From Litomosoides sigmodontis (lineage: Eukaryota > Nematoda > Chromadorea > Rhabditida > Onchocercidae), in assembly GCA_963070105.1 (NCBI GenBank), contig OY718804.1:8725817-8789816 (forward strand): 64,000 nucleotides of DNA, given 5' to 3'. This document shows positions 45,530 through 57,873 of this stretch, one piece after another. How positions within the stretch are numbered: position 1 is the first letter of the stretch; each line of letters opens with the position of its first letter. Made by a program: the position numbers and the translations under genes. Below the pieces are notes generated by a model that saw only the letters and a program-made list of their open reading frames with translations, was not told the origin of the DNA and did no database searches.

Positions 45530-48132
45530 TTAGAAGCGTGCCTCAATGACGTCATCATAATAATCACAGTCATCGGACGAACTCTGATCGATTGCCCGGT
45601 TAGATTTCATTTCTTCCTCAATTCGAGTAAAGCTTACGTCACACCAACTACAGTGTCGTAATACAGCAGTAATTTCGCTCATTATTGCCATTAACTAAAA
45701 CATTGAAATGCTATTATAAAGTCATTTGGGATTTATTTAAAACCCTTAAATTAAAATTTGTCATTTTGGAATATTTGATTTTATGCATTATTCGAACACA
45801 AAAATTATGTGGAATAATTTTACAATTCGAGGAAGATCGAGAAAGAGGAGAGAGAAATAGAGAGCGAAGGAAAGATAGCAAAAAAAAAATTCATTAACTT
45901 ATGAAAATAAATTTCGTTTCATTTTTTTTTCAAAAAATTGGCTTTCACTTCTACTTTGCAATATTTTTCATTATTAAAAAAATAATAGGAAAAAAGATTG
46001 TTTTCAATTTCGTCACTCTAAAATAGATTTTTCATTATTTATTTCGTATTTTTCAAAGCTTCCTAAATTAAAATTCAAAAAGTACTAACATTTCGTCCTT
46101 CATCGTCGTTTTTAGGTCTATTCTGCACAATTGCATCAAACTCATCCTTTGCTTCATTATAAATAAGCCTTAATAATTCAATGCCCTCCTCGATCACCAG
46201 CGATACTGCTTTATTCAATCCTAAATTCACATAACTTCTTTACTGTAGCCACGTACTGTAGCTACAATAAGATATTGTGGTAACAGCAATTTGACAAATT
46301 ACTCGATAAAATACTTTTTCTTTTCAGGTATCCTGTAAATAAAGATTTTCATTCAGTATGCATTATTAATATAACATCAGTAATTTGAAAAATGATAAAT
46401 GAGTGGACGATATTGCTTCTTATGTTGGAAAAGCTTTTAAATTTTTAAATGCCATTAAAATTTGCAAGTATCGTTTTGTAAATTATTTGCTTGTATTAAA
46501 GTTAATTTCATCTTCGATATTGTTAGCAAGACACTTTCTGTTGTTTGCTAAAAAAAAATGAACTTCAATTTAATTTTTTTGCGAAAAAATAGAAAAAAAT
46601 TAGTTGACGAATTTTTTTTCGAAAAAAAAACCAGAAAAATTGCGCAAATAATCGCTAATCATTAAGCATAAGCCATCGATGCGTTGTCTTAATTTGCCCA
46701 CTGAAAATTTCGGCATACATTGAGTGGCAATCTAAATTTTCATTTAAATAATACATTTTATGGAATTAAATTTAATTTAAAAATTTCACTCGAAATATGT
46801 TTCACCTCATATGCTTCGATCAAACTAACAATTAATAATTCCGATATTCGCATTCGTTCATTAACACATTTTGTAAGTTTCAATCTCTCCTGCAAACATT
46901 CGCTGCGCCAATCGATCTGACAAAGTAATGCTTCGTTCGATGAATCATCAAATGTTGTACTTTCTGAAAACTTTAAATCATTTCAAATCTCGCGCGAAAT
47001 AACGAACTAATTAATTCTCCCGCACTGTTTTTCTCTTTCAGCAGTTCGAAGTCGCAAATACCACCCGTCTGGACGACTAGTGCATTTGCTGTTACTCCTC
47101 TCATAAATGCTTAAATATCGGTATTTTCCTTTCTTCTTTTCAAATTCCATTTCAAATTACAATAAACTCAATCTTCTTTCTTTTCTTCCTCTCTCCCTCT
47201 TCTTCCTCTTCAATTTCCTGAGGAGAAGGATTTCAAATTTCCCGCATCTTTCCGCATACAATTATTGTTTTCAATTGGTATTAAATATCACAAATTTTCT
47301 ACAATTCAATTACCAACCGTAATTTCATTTTACAAGTAAGTACCCGCATTTACCTAGAAAAAAGGCTCTAAGATGAAAGGTGTAAAATAAAGGAATGAAA
47401 TAAAATAAATTGAAAATTACCAACAAATAGCCTCCACCACTCGCATAACTTTAACCTATCGGTATTTGAAGCAGCACTTTGGATCACTTTTTTGTATGAT
47501 TTATGACACAGATCAATGAGAATTCTGGAAAAATAATTACTCAGAAATGATTGCATCTATTTGGTAATACTGAAATAACTTTGATTACATTTTAAATTGT
47601 GAAATTTTATAAAGTTCAATTGAAATAACTGTTTTAAATGTTATCCTCCATTCTATTCGGTCAACCAAATAAATCAATAATTGTGCGATAAAGTGAAAAA
47701 GAATGAAATAATCGTTATTTTTCAATTTCCATTTCTCCTTCTCTCTTTCTTTCTTTCTCTCTCTCTCTCTCTCTCTCTCTTTGTTGTCTCTCCTTAATGC
47801 GATGAGATGATGAATGATAATGGAAACATTTTGCCTTCAATTTTTTAAATTTTGAACGATTCCTAGACTCTTATTTGCACGAACTAAACTAGAACGATGA
47901 AATCATTAAGGCAAACGTTACTTTAATCAATAAATAAGTGAAATTTCAGGAAAACGAAAGTAATCGACAGAGTGAGCAATTACGGATTTAATTTGCTTTG
48001 TTGCAATGTTGCAATTCGTTCAATTGTTCGAACACATTTTGCATAATTTTCGTTGTTAAACGCATTATGCGCAATTTCTATCAAATTTGAATTTTCACCA
48101 TTTAGCGCCACTTCTGTTTTCATATTAGCCAT
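45530..48132 (-). CDS. Highly divergent 14-3-3-like protein, 6 exons
   Basis: Canonical 14-3-3 proteins are dimeric nine-helix adaptors that bind phosphoserine/threonine peptides. Exons: 48132-47984, 47524-47421, 46963-46806, 46731-46632, 46220-46090, 45694-45530. All six join in phase and give 268 residues, close to the usual 245-260. By-eye matches: NLIEIAHNAFNNENYAKCV to helix A/B (ELVQKAKLAEQAERYDDMA); LNPILIDLCHKSYKKVI to the signature LSNEERNLLSVAYKNVV; SLIEAYEIATQCMP to QQAYQEAFEISKKEMQP; GLNKAVSLVIEEGIELL to [33 protein letters not shown] to the LIMQLLRDNLTLW signature. Most phosphopeptide-binding residues look replaced, and the region between helices C and F is about 28 residues short. 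A possible extra in-phase exon starts at 47109. The tail is acidic (DQSSSDDCDYYDD). A TTTTTCAG acceptor sits 9 bases before the ATG. Homology is inferred from pattern and order, not from high identity. Confidence 0.6.
47741..47781. repeat. (CT)n-rich microsatellite in intron 1 of the 14-3-3-like gene
   Basis: CTCTCTTTCTTTCTTTCTCT followed by an uninterrupted CT run, on the plus strand. Confidence 0.9.
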
Positions 48133-48811
48133 TTGAGCTGCTGAAAAATGAAAATACATCTCTGTATTATACGTACTGCTCACATACCCTTATACTTCAT
48201 ACTATTAATAATAAGCTTTAGCTATCACAAATTTAATACGGTACGTATATACGGTACACGTACAGTGATAACTGTAACATGCACATGGCTAATAAGAACT
48301 CATAATTCATACGCTATATGAATAGTTCAAAAATTTGTGCAATATTTGAATTACAATAGCAAATCAATAAATTTTTGATGTCTTACAAATTTTATAGTTT
48401 GTATCAAATTTCTATTTAAAACAAACATTACTGTAAATTTTTATAATTTATGACGAATAATTGATGTCAGTTGTGAATTTTTCAAATAACTAAAAATTAC
48501 TAAAGTAATTTGATTACTTTGACAATTTCTAATTGCTCACTGAATTCCTTTTCGTTTTTTTTTTGTTAGAAAAAATTTCATCGAAATTAAACTAACTATG
48601 AACTGTTTTATGATAAGGCAAACATTGCTGTATACCACTGCTTATCAATATCGTACCACAACGATCACTTTTCGCACTACCCAATGACATATTACTGTAT
48701 AAGTTACGCAAATTAATTAACTTCTGAAAATATCTTAATGGAAAAATTTGGTATGATCGGTTAGTTAGACGTGGGAAGAGAAGTTTTCATGGAAATAGAC
48801 TGTCAAACCTG

Positions 48812-48928
48812 GATGACGTCATCTGCTAGGATCACTGCGTGAAGAAGTTGCTGACGTTGTAGACAACGTGAATGATCATTTTCCGACTTCCTGATTTCGT
48901 CAATCAATTCACCAATAACCGTTAATTT
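48812..48928 (-). CDS. Possible orphan exon, unassigned
   Basis: Minus-strand reading frame beginning at an ATG inside a CACAAAAATAAAG leader that follows CTTTCAG. It ends at a donor-like ATCCAG|GTTTGA. The segments ELIDEIRKSENDHSRCLQRQ and LLHAVILADDVIQ read as a charged amphipathic helix. It lies about 680 bases upstream of the 14-3-3-like ATG on the same strand, but joining it to that exon's natural acceptor breaks the frame. It could be an alternative first exon, an exon of an unrecognised gene, or chance. I recognise no family. Confidence 0.25.
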
Positions 48929-51280
48929 TTCCTTCATCTTTATTTTTGTGCTGAAAGCAAGGGACCATTTGAAGTGGTGAGCATTTTGAACAACGAGAAT
49001 TTCCAATTGAAAACTTCGCTAAGTAATAAATTTTTTCATAAATTCAAGAGAACACACACATATATTCATTTATGAAATGAATGATGGAAATTTTACCTCA
49101 TTTTTTTCCACTTTTTCCTCTTTTCTCTTTTTTTTTTCTGAAAATATTTACGCACCAAATGATCGTCTCAATTTGTTGTTGTTGCTCTTTCGGTAATTAA
49201 TCAGCTTATTTTACATGTTAAATGAATGAATTTGAGAAATTTTTGTAGACAAGCTATATTTTTTACAAAATTTCACTTGTGAACAAATAACTTAGAAGTT
49301 TTTTTTAATATTAATTAATTAATTAATGTAAACGATGCATTTACTGCCAAAAAATAATACAACAATCTTTTCAACTCAGCCTCCTACATCACATTTCCCA
49401 ATTTTCTTCCTAATTCGAATGTTGAAAGATAAAAAATCAAGCAATATGTTTTATGAATCAGTGCAACTAACTAAACGAGAACAAGAAAAAAAATTTTTGA
49501 AAAAAAAACTTTTGCATTTTTTAAATAAACAAACAAACGAGGAGTGAACAAATTAAATTGATTGAGTTGCATTTGCCTACAAACGAAACTTGGTCGCAGT
49601 GATAGTTAAATTTTAGAAATGAAAAAAATAAGAATTAAATTATATCAAATGCGTAAATATCAGAAATGAAGTGGGACTGTTAGACATTTGATAGCTCGAT
49701 GAAATGAAACGAAATGAAATCAAAAAATTCAATCAATTTGTTACGTTTTTGTCACCACGCATTGTTCTTTTGATTGTTAAGTGTTAAGTTTTAATTATTG
49801 TTATGTGAAAATATGAATTCAATTACAATAAATAGCTACGGGTGTACCACAAACACTTTACCACTCAGTTATTTCATGCTAATTGCACACTTCGTGCCTA
49901 GTTCATTTTGAATTTTTTCCAGCAGAATCATTGAATTTTGAAAGGAATAATCTTAAATATTGAAATTTAATTCGTCAGTGCTATTATAAACATATTTTGC
50001 TAACTTTTATAGAAATTTTTTCTTTCTTTTTTTTAAAAATATCGTTTAAATGAGTCATTCTTTGCTTTCCCACTTGCCAGGAAAGTCAGACAGATAGAAT
50101 GTGCTTATCTCTAAGGTGTTTTCGATTTCAATTCACCAAATAATTTTTAGTTTTCAAACTCAAAATACTGAAGAAGAAATGGAAAAGTTGGAATATGTGC
50201 AAAAATTCAGAAATTAGAAATGCAGCAACTTATTGGACTATCGCTAGCAATCGCTAATTGGACACAAATTCAATGAATTAAACAACAAATATTTGCGACA
50301 ATGGTATTTATCAATTTAAAAAATAAAAGCAAAATTCATTTTTCTTTTACGACTTACATTCTGCCTTTTCAACGTCGATAACAGAAGTAGGAAAGAATGG
50401 CTAAGAAAACACTCAAAATAGAACACTTTTTATTGAAACAAACAAAATGACATAAGCGCTGTGTTACTCTTTATCAATTGAAACTTTAAAAATTGAAAAA
50501 GTTTTTCGAACTTAATTTGAAAAAATAAACTTAGACACAATGAATGACATTTGTTCGTAGAAGATAGAAATGAAATTGAAAAATTTTTTATTAAATTAAT
50601 CATTTTATGATGGCAGATAAGGTAGACAAATGAAAGGATTGATGGAAATGAAGAGAAAGAGAGAGAGGGGATAGATGTACTGTGTGACAGTAATCAAATT
50701 TCCTGTAAACATTATATTACGAGCAACCTTTCCATTAACATTTCCGCTATAATTTTAATTTTACTTATGGTTTAAATTCGAAATGTCATTTTCTCCTTAC
50801 TGTTAAGGCTAATTACCATCAATGAGCTAATTAGTATGAAAAAAAGAATTAGAAAACGAATTTTAGAAAATATTAGTTAACAATAATGTGCTATAACAAT
50901 AACTAACATATGCAATAGCAAACAGTATGACTGTTTGCACGTGTAAAATATTATATAGCTTGAATTTATTGAGAAAAAGGAAAGAGAAAGAGAAGCCGAG
51001 AGAGAAAGAAGCGAAAAAAGAAGATAAATTCCTCTCACAACAATAACTTCTCTGTGTACTTCGAATTTTCATTTTTCTCAATTTTTTACAAATTCTTTTT
51101 TGGGAAGAAAAAAAAGGAACGATAAATGTACTGATAATATTCCATTCAATGGGGCAATTTATAATGAGAACATTTGAATTTTTAGAGCAGCAAAATTTCG
51201 TCCTTTCATTTCAATCAGATAAAATGTTAAAAAAAAAAAGAAATTATTTTAAAATATAAAAAATTTTCCTCTTCGCTTTT

Positions 51281-51323
51281 TTAATATTACGTAAATTTTG
51301 TTCCTCAATTTACGTAACATTAA
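51281..51323. repeat. Inverted repeat, 17-base arms, 9-base loop
   Basis: Left arm TTAATATTACGTAAATT (51281-51297) and right arm AATTTACGTAACATTAA (51307-51323) pair over 17 positions with one mismatch. The inner 11 pairs are perfect and the spacer is TTGTTCCTC. It could form a hairpin or cruciform, or be the remnant of a small MITE-like element. Confidence 0.85.
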
Positions 51324-52198
51324 CCGTTTTGCTAAATTTCATTGACTGCTACATTCATTTTAATAATTTTAATTCGCCATTTTTTTCGTTACTCTGCCAT
51401 TCACATTTTTTTCCACTACGATATTTTGATTGTCACCAATCTGTTGCTATTAATTTCTAATTTTGATGATTTCAAATAGAAATGAAATTTAGCATATATT
51501 ATTAGAATGAGAAGAGGAACGAAGAGAAAACATAGGGTAGCTTCATTCATTCGAAGTTATGAAGTAATCACTTAAGCTAACAATTAATTAGACGATAGCT
51601 GAGGTAAACTGACAGATGGGAAGCTTAAATTGTACGGCGTGATACCAGTAAATAAACAAAAAAAGCTTTGCTAACTCCTTTTTTTTAAAATAATATGAAT
51701 AGAATAGAATAGGAAGAGTGGATAATTAAAATAAATAATAGATTGCAATCTATAATCGTCGCGATCTAAAATAATGGACAGATAGATGATAAGGATCAAT
51801 GATGATGATGATTTTATCGTTGTAATGAAAGAAATACTTGTTCGAGGTTCATTTGCATATCAACATCTTAACTCAGAATATTATTTTCATCATTCTAAAA
51901 ATTGTCTTCTTAGCGTTTTTTTTGCAAACAACAGCATCGACCCTTTTTTAAAATTTACCTCTCTTCATTATTTCACCGTCTCATTTGAATGCTCGTTGTG
52001 GAAGCATCACCTTAACCTATCATGGATGGAAAGATAGGGTGTGTTGTATTTTCGAATAAATTTAATGAATTCATTGCACCAAATGAATCATGTGCGTAAT
52101 AGCAGTATTTATTGCAACATATTATTTAGTGCAAAAACATACATTTTAAATCAATCATTTTAAAATTTAATTTAATTTTTAAAATACCGATGGTGAAG

Positions 52199-54000
52199 TC
52201 AATTATTAAATAGTTGTGAGAGCACAACATCGTACAGCAAGTAACTTAAAATGAAGAAAGAAAGTAATGCAAACAGTAGAACAGCGCGAATAAGTAAGGG
52301 CAACTTTGATGCATTAAATTCTCGAATTAAATTAAGCACTTGAACTCGTGTCTGCTCAACGCTGCCACTGTTATTCACAATATGAGTTGCACGACGACGC
52401 TTATTAGCCATCGGATACTGTGCATTGATCCGTCTCTGAGCGGCTTCCTCATTGATGTTGTCGCGTTGTTGCAATCGTTTCAGTTGAATATCTTCACAAC
52501 TGAAAACGAAAATGGCTGACAATAATATTTTATCACTTTCATCGCTGGTCTACTTGCATGCTTCGTAGTACTAAAAAAAAGTTGAACTCAATAGTCATAA
52601 TCAAAATCGACTATTTATCTTACTACAAATAATAAATTCGAATGCAAATAATATTTCGTTTTAAACATTTCATAAATCACATGGCAGACTTATTGCGCGC
52701 TACTGTTCAAATGCTAAATGTGTAATGGTGTAAACGTTCGAACTTACCAATCAACCAATATAATTGATTGTAAAAATTTTGCATAACCAGTTTCAAAAAG
52801 CAATGGAAGATCTAAAATAACGAATTTTTCACCACGAAAAAAATGCTGCAAAATTTGAATTGCTATAGATTTACGTATTTCGGGATGTGTAATTGCATTA
52901 ACCAAATGACGAATCTGAAAATTTGTTGAAGTGAACGTAATGAAGGATCTCAAGTTATCTGAGGTACATGCATACTGATCATATTTGGAAGAAGCAAAAA
53001 AATATATTTAAAAAGATCAATGAAAATTTTACATTTACATTTGTAATGAAAAACGAGAAATCATAAATTATACATATATGCTCGAGAAACAACAATGATA
53101 GAAAATTTTACTTTTTCATCCGAGAAAATTAAATCACCCAGTTTTTTCCGCAATAATTCACCGCTTACGTTGTCAAAGAATTCATCGCCAAAATGTTGAC
53201 GTAATTTCCTATAGGCATTCTCGCCTGGCGCAACAACTGAAAAAAATGAATGATCAAAGGAAAAGGACCGTATAACTTTCTTCTAAACACGCAAATATAA
53301 ATTATTAAATTTATTTGCAAAAACTTCCTTCCCTCTTCAGTGAACGTCAGTTGACGTTTTTAATTTCACATTGCATATTTTGCATACTTCACTTTCACTT
53401 CAATGTGATATGATAAAATGCTGTGGTGTGTTGCACTGATACGATGATGATTCAAAAAATGAGAAAAAATACATAAAAAAAGTTAGACATCTTATTCTAT
53501 CAATATCAATTAAATTAGTAATTTAAACTGAAGAATCAAATAAAAATTTTGATTTGTAATCATAAAAGCTCTCTACTACAACTTCATCAATTTTTGCCAT
53601 TTTTTAATGTTACTAATAAATTTTTCTGCTAACATATATGCTTCTACTTTTTCCTCATAAAATCGAAATAAATTATCAAATAATCCTTTTCTTACAAAGC
53701 AACACATGATGATTTAATGGAATAAGGAAAATATAATCATAAAATTTCAAACCTTTCATCATATTCTCTATCAACCCAATAAGCTACAAGACTCCCACCA
53801 CTAAATAGGGAACAATTAATTATTTGCATCTGCTATTACTTACTACCACCACTAATGCAACGAAAAAAAGGAGAAAAAAGAACCATACCTTTACATGCAA
53901 TCGAATCTGCGTCAATAATTGGAATATGATTTTCGATAAAAATTTGTGAAACGGTACTTTTTCCGGTTGCTATACCACCGGTTAAACCGATCAGATACAT
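52199..54000 (-). CDS. Dephospho-CoA kinase (DCAKD/CoaE family), complete, 4 exons
   Basis: Catalyses the last step of coenzyme A synthesis: ATP-dependent phosphorylation of the ribose 3'-OH of dephospho-CoA. Exons: 54000-53889, 53236-53112, 52914-52748, 52499-52199. Phases join, giving 234 residues (human DCAKD has 231). The P-loop is [12 protein letters not shown] at residues 5-16. DADSIA follows (CoaE D-x-D region), then [45 protein letters not shown], and [19 protein letters not shown] with IVNNSG near the end. The last about 35 residues contain a hydrophobic helix ([19 protein letters not shown]), as in the animal DCAKD form, suggesting membrane attachment. The gene is of the stand-alone DCAKD type rather than the fused CoA synthase (COASY). 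Confidence 0.93.
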
Positions 54001-55951
54001 CTCTTTTGCAAGCCCACAAAACTCTTCTCTCTAATAATTTATGCATTGGACGAGAATGCAATGAAAAAAATTATTTGAAATGAAATAGCAAAGTCCACTA
54101 TCATTTCCCGCCTCATTTCCCTGTTCACACATAACTTCCATCCCTTTTTGCCAATTTTTTCCCATTTTTTTGGAAAAAAGGAATTTTTGCTATTCTCGTC
54201 TCTTCTTATTTGCTAAAAGAAATGTTCGAGAGTGTAAACAGCACAACACACCACATTATCTGACAACCGTATCATATCCTTATCAGTTCCACTTCTTTCT
54301 TCCTTTCACAATAGCATTATAGTCTTAACCGCCCGCTTCATTTCTTCCATATAATTTTTCAATTTTATGAAATTATACCTATTGCGTTAAACAGTACACT
54401 TAGCTGCACCTGCACTCGTGACATGTAGCTCCGGAAGGACAAAAGAAAACAAGAAGGATAAACAAATCGGTTCGTAGCTTTTACTCATTGAATTTTCTCA
54501 CAATCGTAAGTAATCAACAGGAAAAGAGAAAAATAAAGAAAAAACTCGTACAAGCACATCTTTCCTTTAAATTTTGATAGACTTGGGATACTCACCGCAA
54601 AGTAGTTTTGCGCTAAATTTATCGAAATTTTCAAAACAAAAAAAATTGAGCTGATGTTGAAAAAAAACGAGCACAGACTTGAAATGGAATTTTCGGAAAT
54701 GTCCAAAGTTCAGGATGTAAAGATAAAATAATATAACAACATCAAAATTTCGTTCTAGGAAAAAACAAAATGAAACCAAAATTAAGAAAATTAAATCTTG
54801 TAAAATGCTTCATCATCATTATTACTATAATAAATAATATTATTACCATCACCGTTGCTATTAGGTGGGTGGAAGCAATAGAAATTCAAAAACCAAAACA
54901 ATCGAATCCATCTGCAAAGCATAATTCTCCTTACAATCAACATGTTTACTTCAATTTTTCAGCATTTCATATTGGGAGACGAAAAAAAAGGAAGACCATA
55001 ACATTCCATTAATTAAATAACAAGGCGTTAACAAATCACAATGCAGGCTGCTCTGTAATTCTAATTGTGACAGTAGCATAATTGTCCCAAAATATGGCAA
55101 TTAATAAAAAACTGAAAAAGGAGAAAAACAGTCAAGATATTTCTCAAATTATCATAGAAATCAAAATAATAAAGAGGATGTCTGTTCCACCTATCGTCGT
55201 TATTTTAAATAATTACTTCCGAATCATTCACAATTGCATAAAACTATTTCTAAAATAATCCCTAAAAACAGATGAGTGGGAAAACTTCAAACACACAATT
55301 GAGAGAAAAAGGAAAAAATTCGACTAAGCCACAGAATGCGTAGAAATATTTCTTAAGCAGCCGAAAAAGAAGTGTGGTAGTCACTGCCACTTTCATTTAC
55401 CAAAATAAATTAAAGAAAAACGCAGCGACGACGGGATCACAAACGAATGCAAAAAAAGAGGTAAAGAACGAATGCGTATGTACGCGCCCGTTCATGAAAT
55501 TTTTTTTGGAATTGAAGAATACTGAAAAGTCAGAGAGAATTCCGCGCTTGTATGTGCAATGGAACGAAGTACCCATGCAATCAATTAAAATTACATCCCA
55601 AAACGTTTCACAACAAAATGAAAATAAAAAAGGATTACATCCAAACAAACAGCAATCATGAATGAAGCAAACCGAAATGAATCACAGAAACGACATTTAA
55701 ATTACATACGAAACAAATTTTACCATTCAGTACTCGGATTTATATACAGTTCCAAATATGAAAGGAAAGAAACCTGATAAAATTCGGCGACCTTTGCCTT
55801 TATATTTTTTCATACTTCATTATGCAGATCTTTCAAAGATTAACAAGTGACATTCCTAAAACTTCACCTCACACTTTCAAACTTCTCGAAATTCTATTTT
55901 AAAAGGCCTACTTACGACCAAATCATGTCAGAGCAAGTTTTGGAACAATTA
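54001..55951. other. Gap between dephospho-CoA kinase start and AF10-like stop
   Basis: About 1.95 kb, AT-rich, holding the kinase promoter region and the AF10-like 3' UTR. Two plus-strand ORFs were noted. The one at 54770-55012 starts with a hydrophobic segment and ends in a basic cleavage-like motif (see findings). The one at 55374-55661 (95 codons, Lys/Asn-rich) opens with a non-ATG codon; I consider it chance. Confidence 0.4.
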
Positions 55952-57815
55952 CTATTTTCCCGAATGAGGGTTTGATGAAAGTTGTGAATTCGAAGAAGTA
56001 GAATGAGGTGAAGTCGAACTGCTTGATATCACCTGACTTCCGTACCTGGCGCTTAAAGCTGCCATTGCTGCTTGTTGATGAAGCAACTGCTGCTGAGCAA
56101 GTAATGCGTACTGCGCCAATAACTCCTGCAATACAGGAAAAAGGGACCTTATCACTCGACAGTTACTCCAACAGAACAGCAATAATAACAAAAAGCCAAG
56201 CGACACATCTTTCTCTTCTTCACTGTCATTAACAAAATATCCATAAAATACTGTACCGTTGGAGCGAGCTGTCCTATTGCAGACGTACCGGAAACCGCTG
56301 TGCTTGAATGAGTTGGTGTTCGAGGGGCAACAAAATTTCCACCTAATGCATTCGCAGCAGCGGCAGCTGCAATTGCTGCTGCAGCCATTTGTTGCCGTTC
56401 AGAAGTCAGTGTCAAATGGGCATTACTTTGTGATCCACTAAACAGATCCAACGTATTTGTTACAGAGGCTGTCGATGGCATACTTGTTGCAAGTTGTGTA
56501 TTAGTAAAGTTCGCCAATAAAGGTGTACCTATTCCCGTATTCGCTGATGCTGCCGAAGGAATTCTAAAAATTCAACCCACTTTCATTTTTTTGTATAAAA
56601 ATGATGCTACTTCATAACTTACATAATATTTTACCAATTTCCTGTCATCAAATAATTAAGGGTCCCAAAAAATTAAGCTGTTCGTTGAGTTAAAGTATAC
56701 GTTTGAAGTAAACAGTACAATCTTCTTATTACGTTGTCGTAGAATTTCTCAACGAAACGACAAAAAGAGACAAATTCCAGCAGTACGACAAACTCAATTC
56801 ATCTGCACTTCTTCCGATAAAACTGCAAATAGAAACTAACCGACTGGAAGTAGATCCTTGCTGCACAGATGTAGTACCACAGGTGGTAGTGCTAGCTGTG
56901 GGTGTTTGTCGGCTTTCCGTACCACTAGTGGTACCAGCCAACTGTCCAGCGGCAGCAACTGCAGCGGCGGCAGCAGCAGCAGCTACAGCTGCTTGTGGTG
57001 CATGGCCACTTCGAGTTGTGATCAATGACCCGTTACTTGCAAGCGAGCGTAGCTGACTTAGCGAATCGTCGATAATAGGTGGAAGGGTGGAGCAAAATGG
57101 GTTCAAAAAAGAGATGACCGCAGAACCAGCAGCTGCTTGGAGAGATTGCTGTTGCTGTTGTTGTCCACATGCTGTTGCTGGTGGCAGAGGTACAATCGAT
57201 GGGACACTTGAAATGGAGGCAGAGGAGGTAGGTTGCGTTGTACACTGTGTTGATGAGATACCGCTGTTCGACTGCATACTACTACTGGTTGATGCTAACG
57301 GTATATTGCCACCGCCACTTGCTGCACTAATCCGTGGAGAATGATGCGGACTTAAAAAATGTTTTGTAATAATGCTCTTCGTAATAATCACTCTAATACC
57401 GTACTATATCTAGAATTCTAATAAATAATTCTATGAACAGAAATGTAATATGCCGCACTCTACTTGTAAAACATAAGACTCTCCACAAACTACGTTATGG
57501 CTGAACACACATTTAAAAGTAATATATTTTCCCAAGACTCTAATGCAGAATAAAAGCTACGGAAAGTCGGATTACAGGAAACATACCTAACACCAAGACC
57601 CAATGAAGAACCGCTCGCGAGAGATAGTGATAACCTGGTATTTAATGCAAGCAGATGATCTCGCCGCCTAGCAAGTTGTGACAATGTTTCTTCCAAACGA
57701 ACATTTTCCATTTTCAGTTCGTGCAAGCATGACAAAAGTTGTGCAACTGAAAAACCCTTCATTATTCACTTTCCTTGCAGTAATTCAATAAAACACTAAA
57801 ATCGGCATGTGCTGA

Positions 57816-57873
<58 letters not shown>

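Larger units (their letters stand above)
48133..52198. other. Gap between 14-3-3-like and dephospho-CoA kinase genes
   Basis: About 4 kb, very AT-rich, holding upstream sequence of the 14-3-3-like gene and the 3' UTR of the CoA gene. A minus-strand AATAAA (TTTATT at 52108-52113) lies about 85 bases downstream of the CoA kinase stop. A candidate exon is at 48812-48928 and a long inverted repeat at 51281-51323; both have their own entries. A purine tract lies at about 50650-50670. Otherwise I see nothing coding. Confidence 0.5.

Noticed and set aside
55374..55661. 95-codon plus-strand ORF, Lys/Asn/Thr-rich
   Set aside because: Opens at a non-ATG codon and its complement is also open. It lies in the likely 3' flank of the AF10-like gene.
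57033..57344. Overlapping ORFs on both strands inside the large AF10-like exon
   Set aside because: Shadows of the real minus-strand frame, which is fixed by the Gln and Ala runs and by phase with the leucine-zipper exon.
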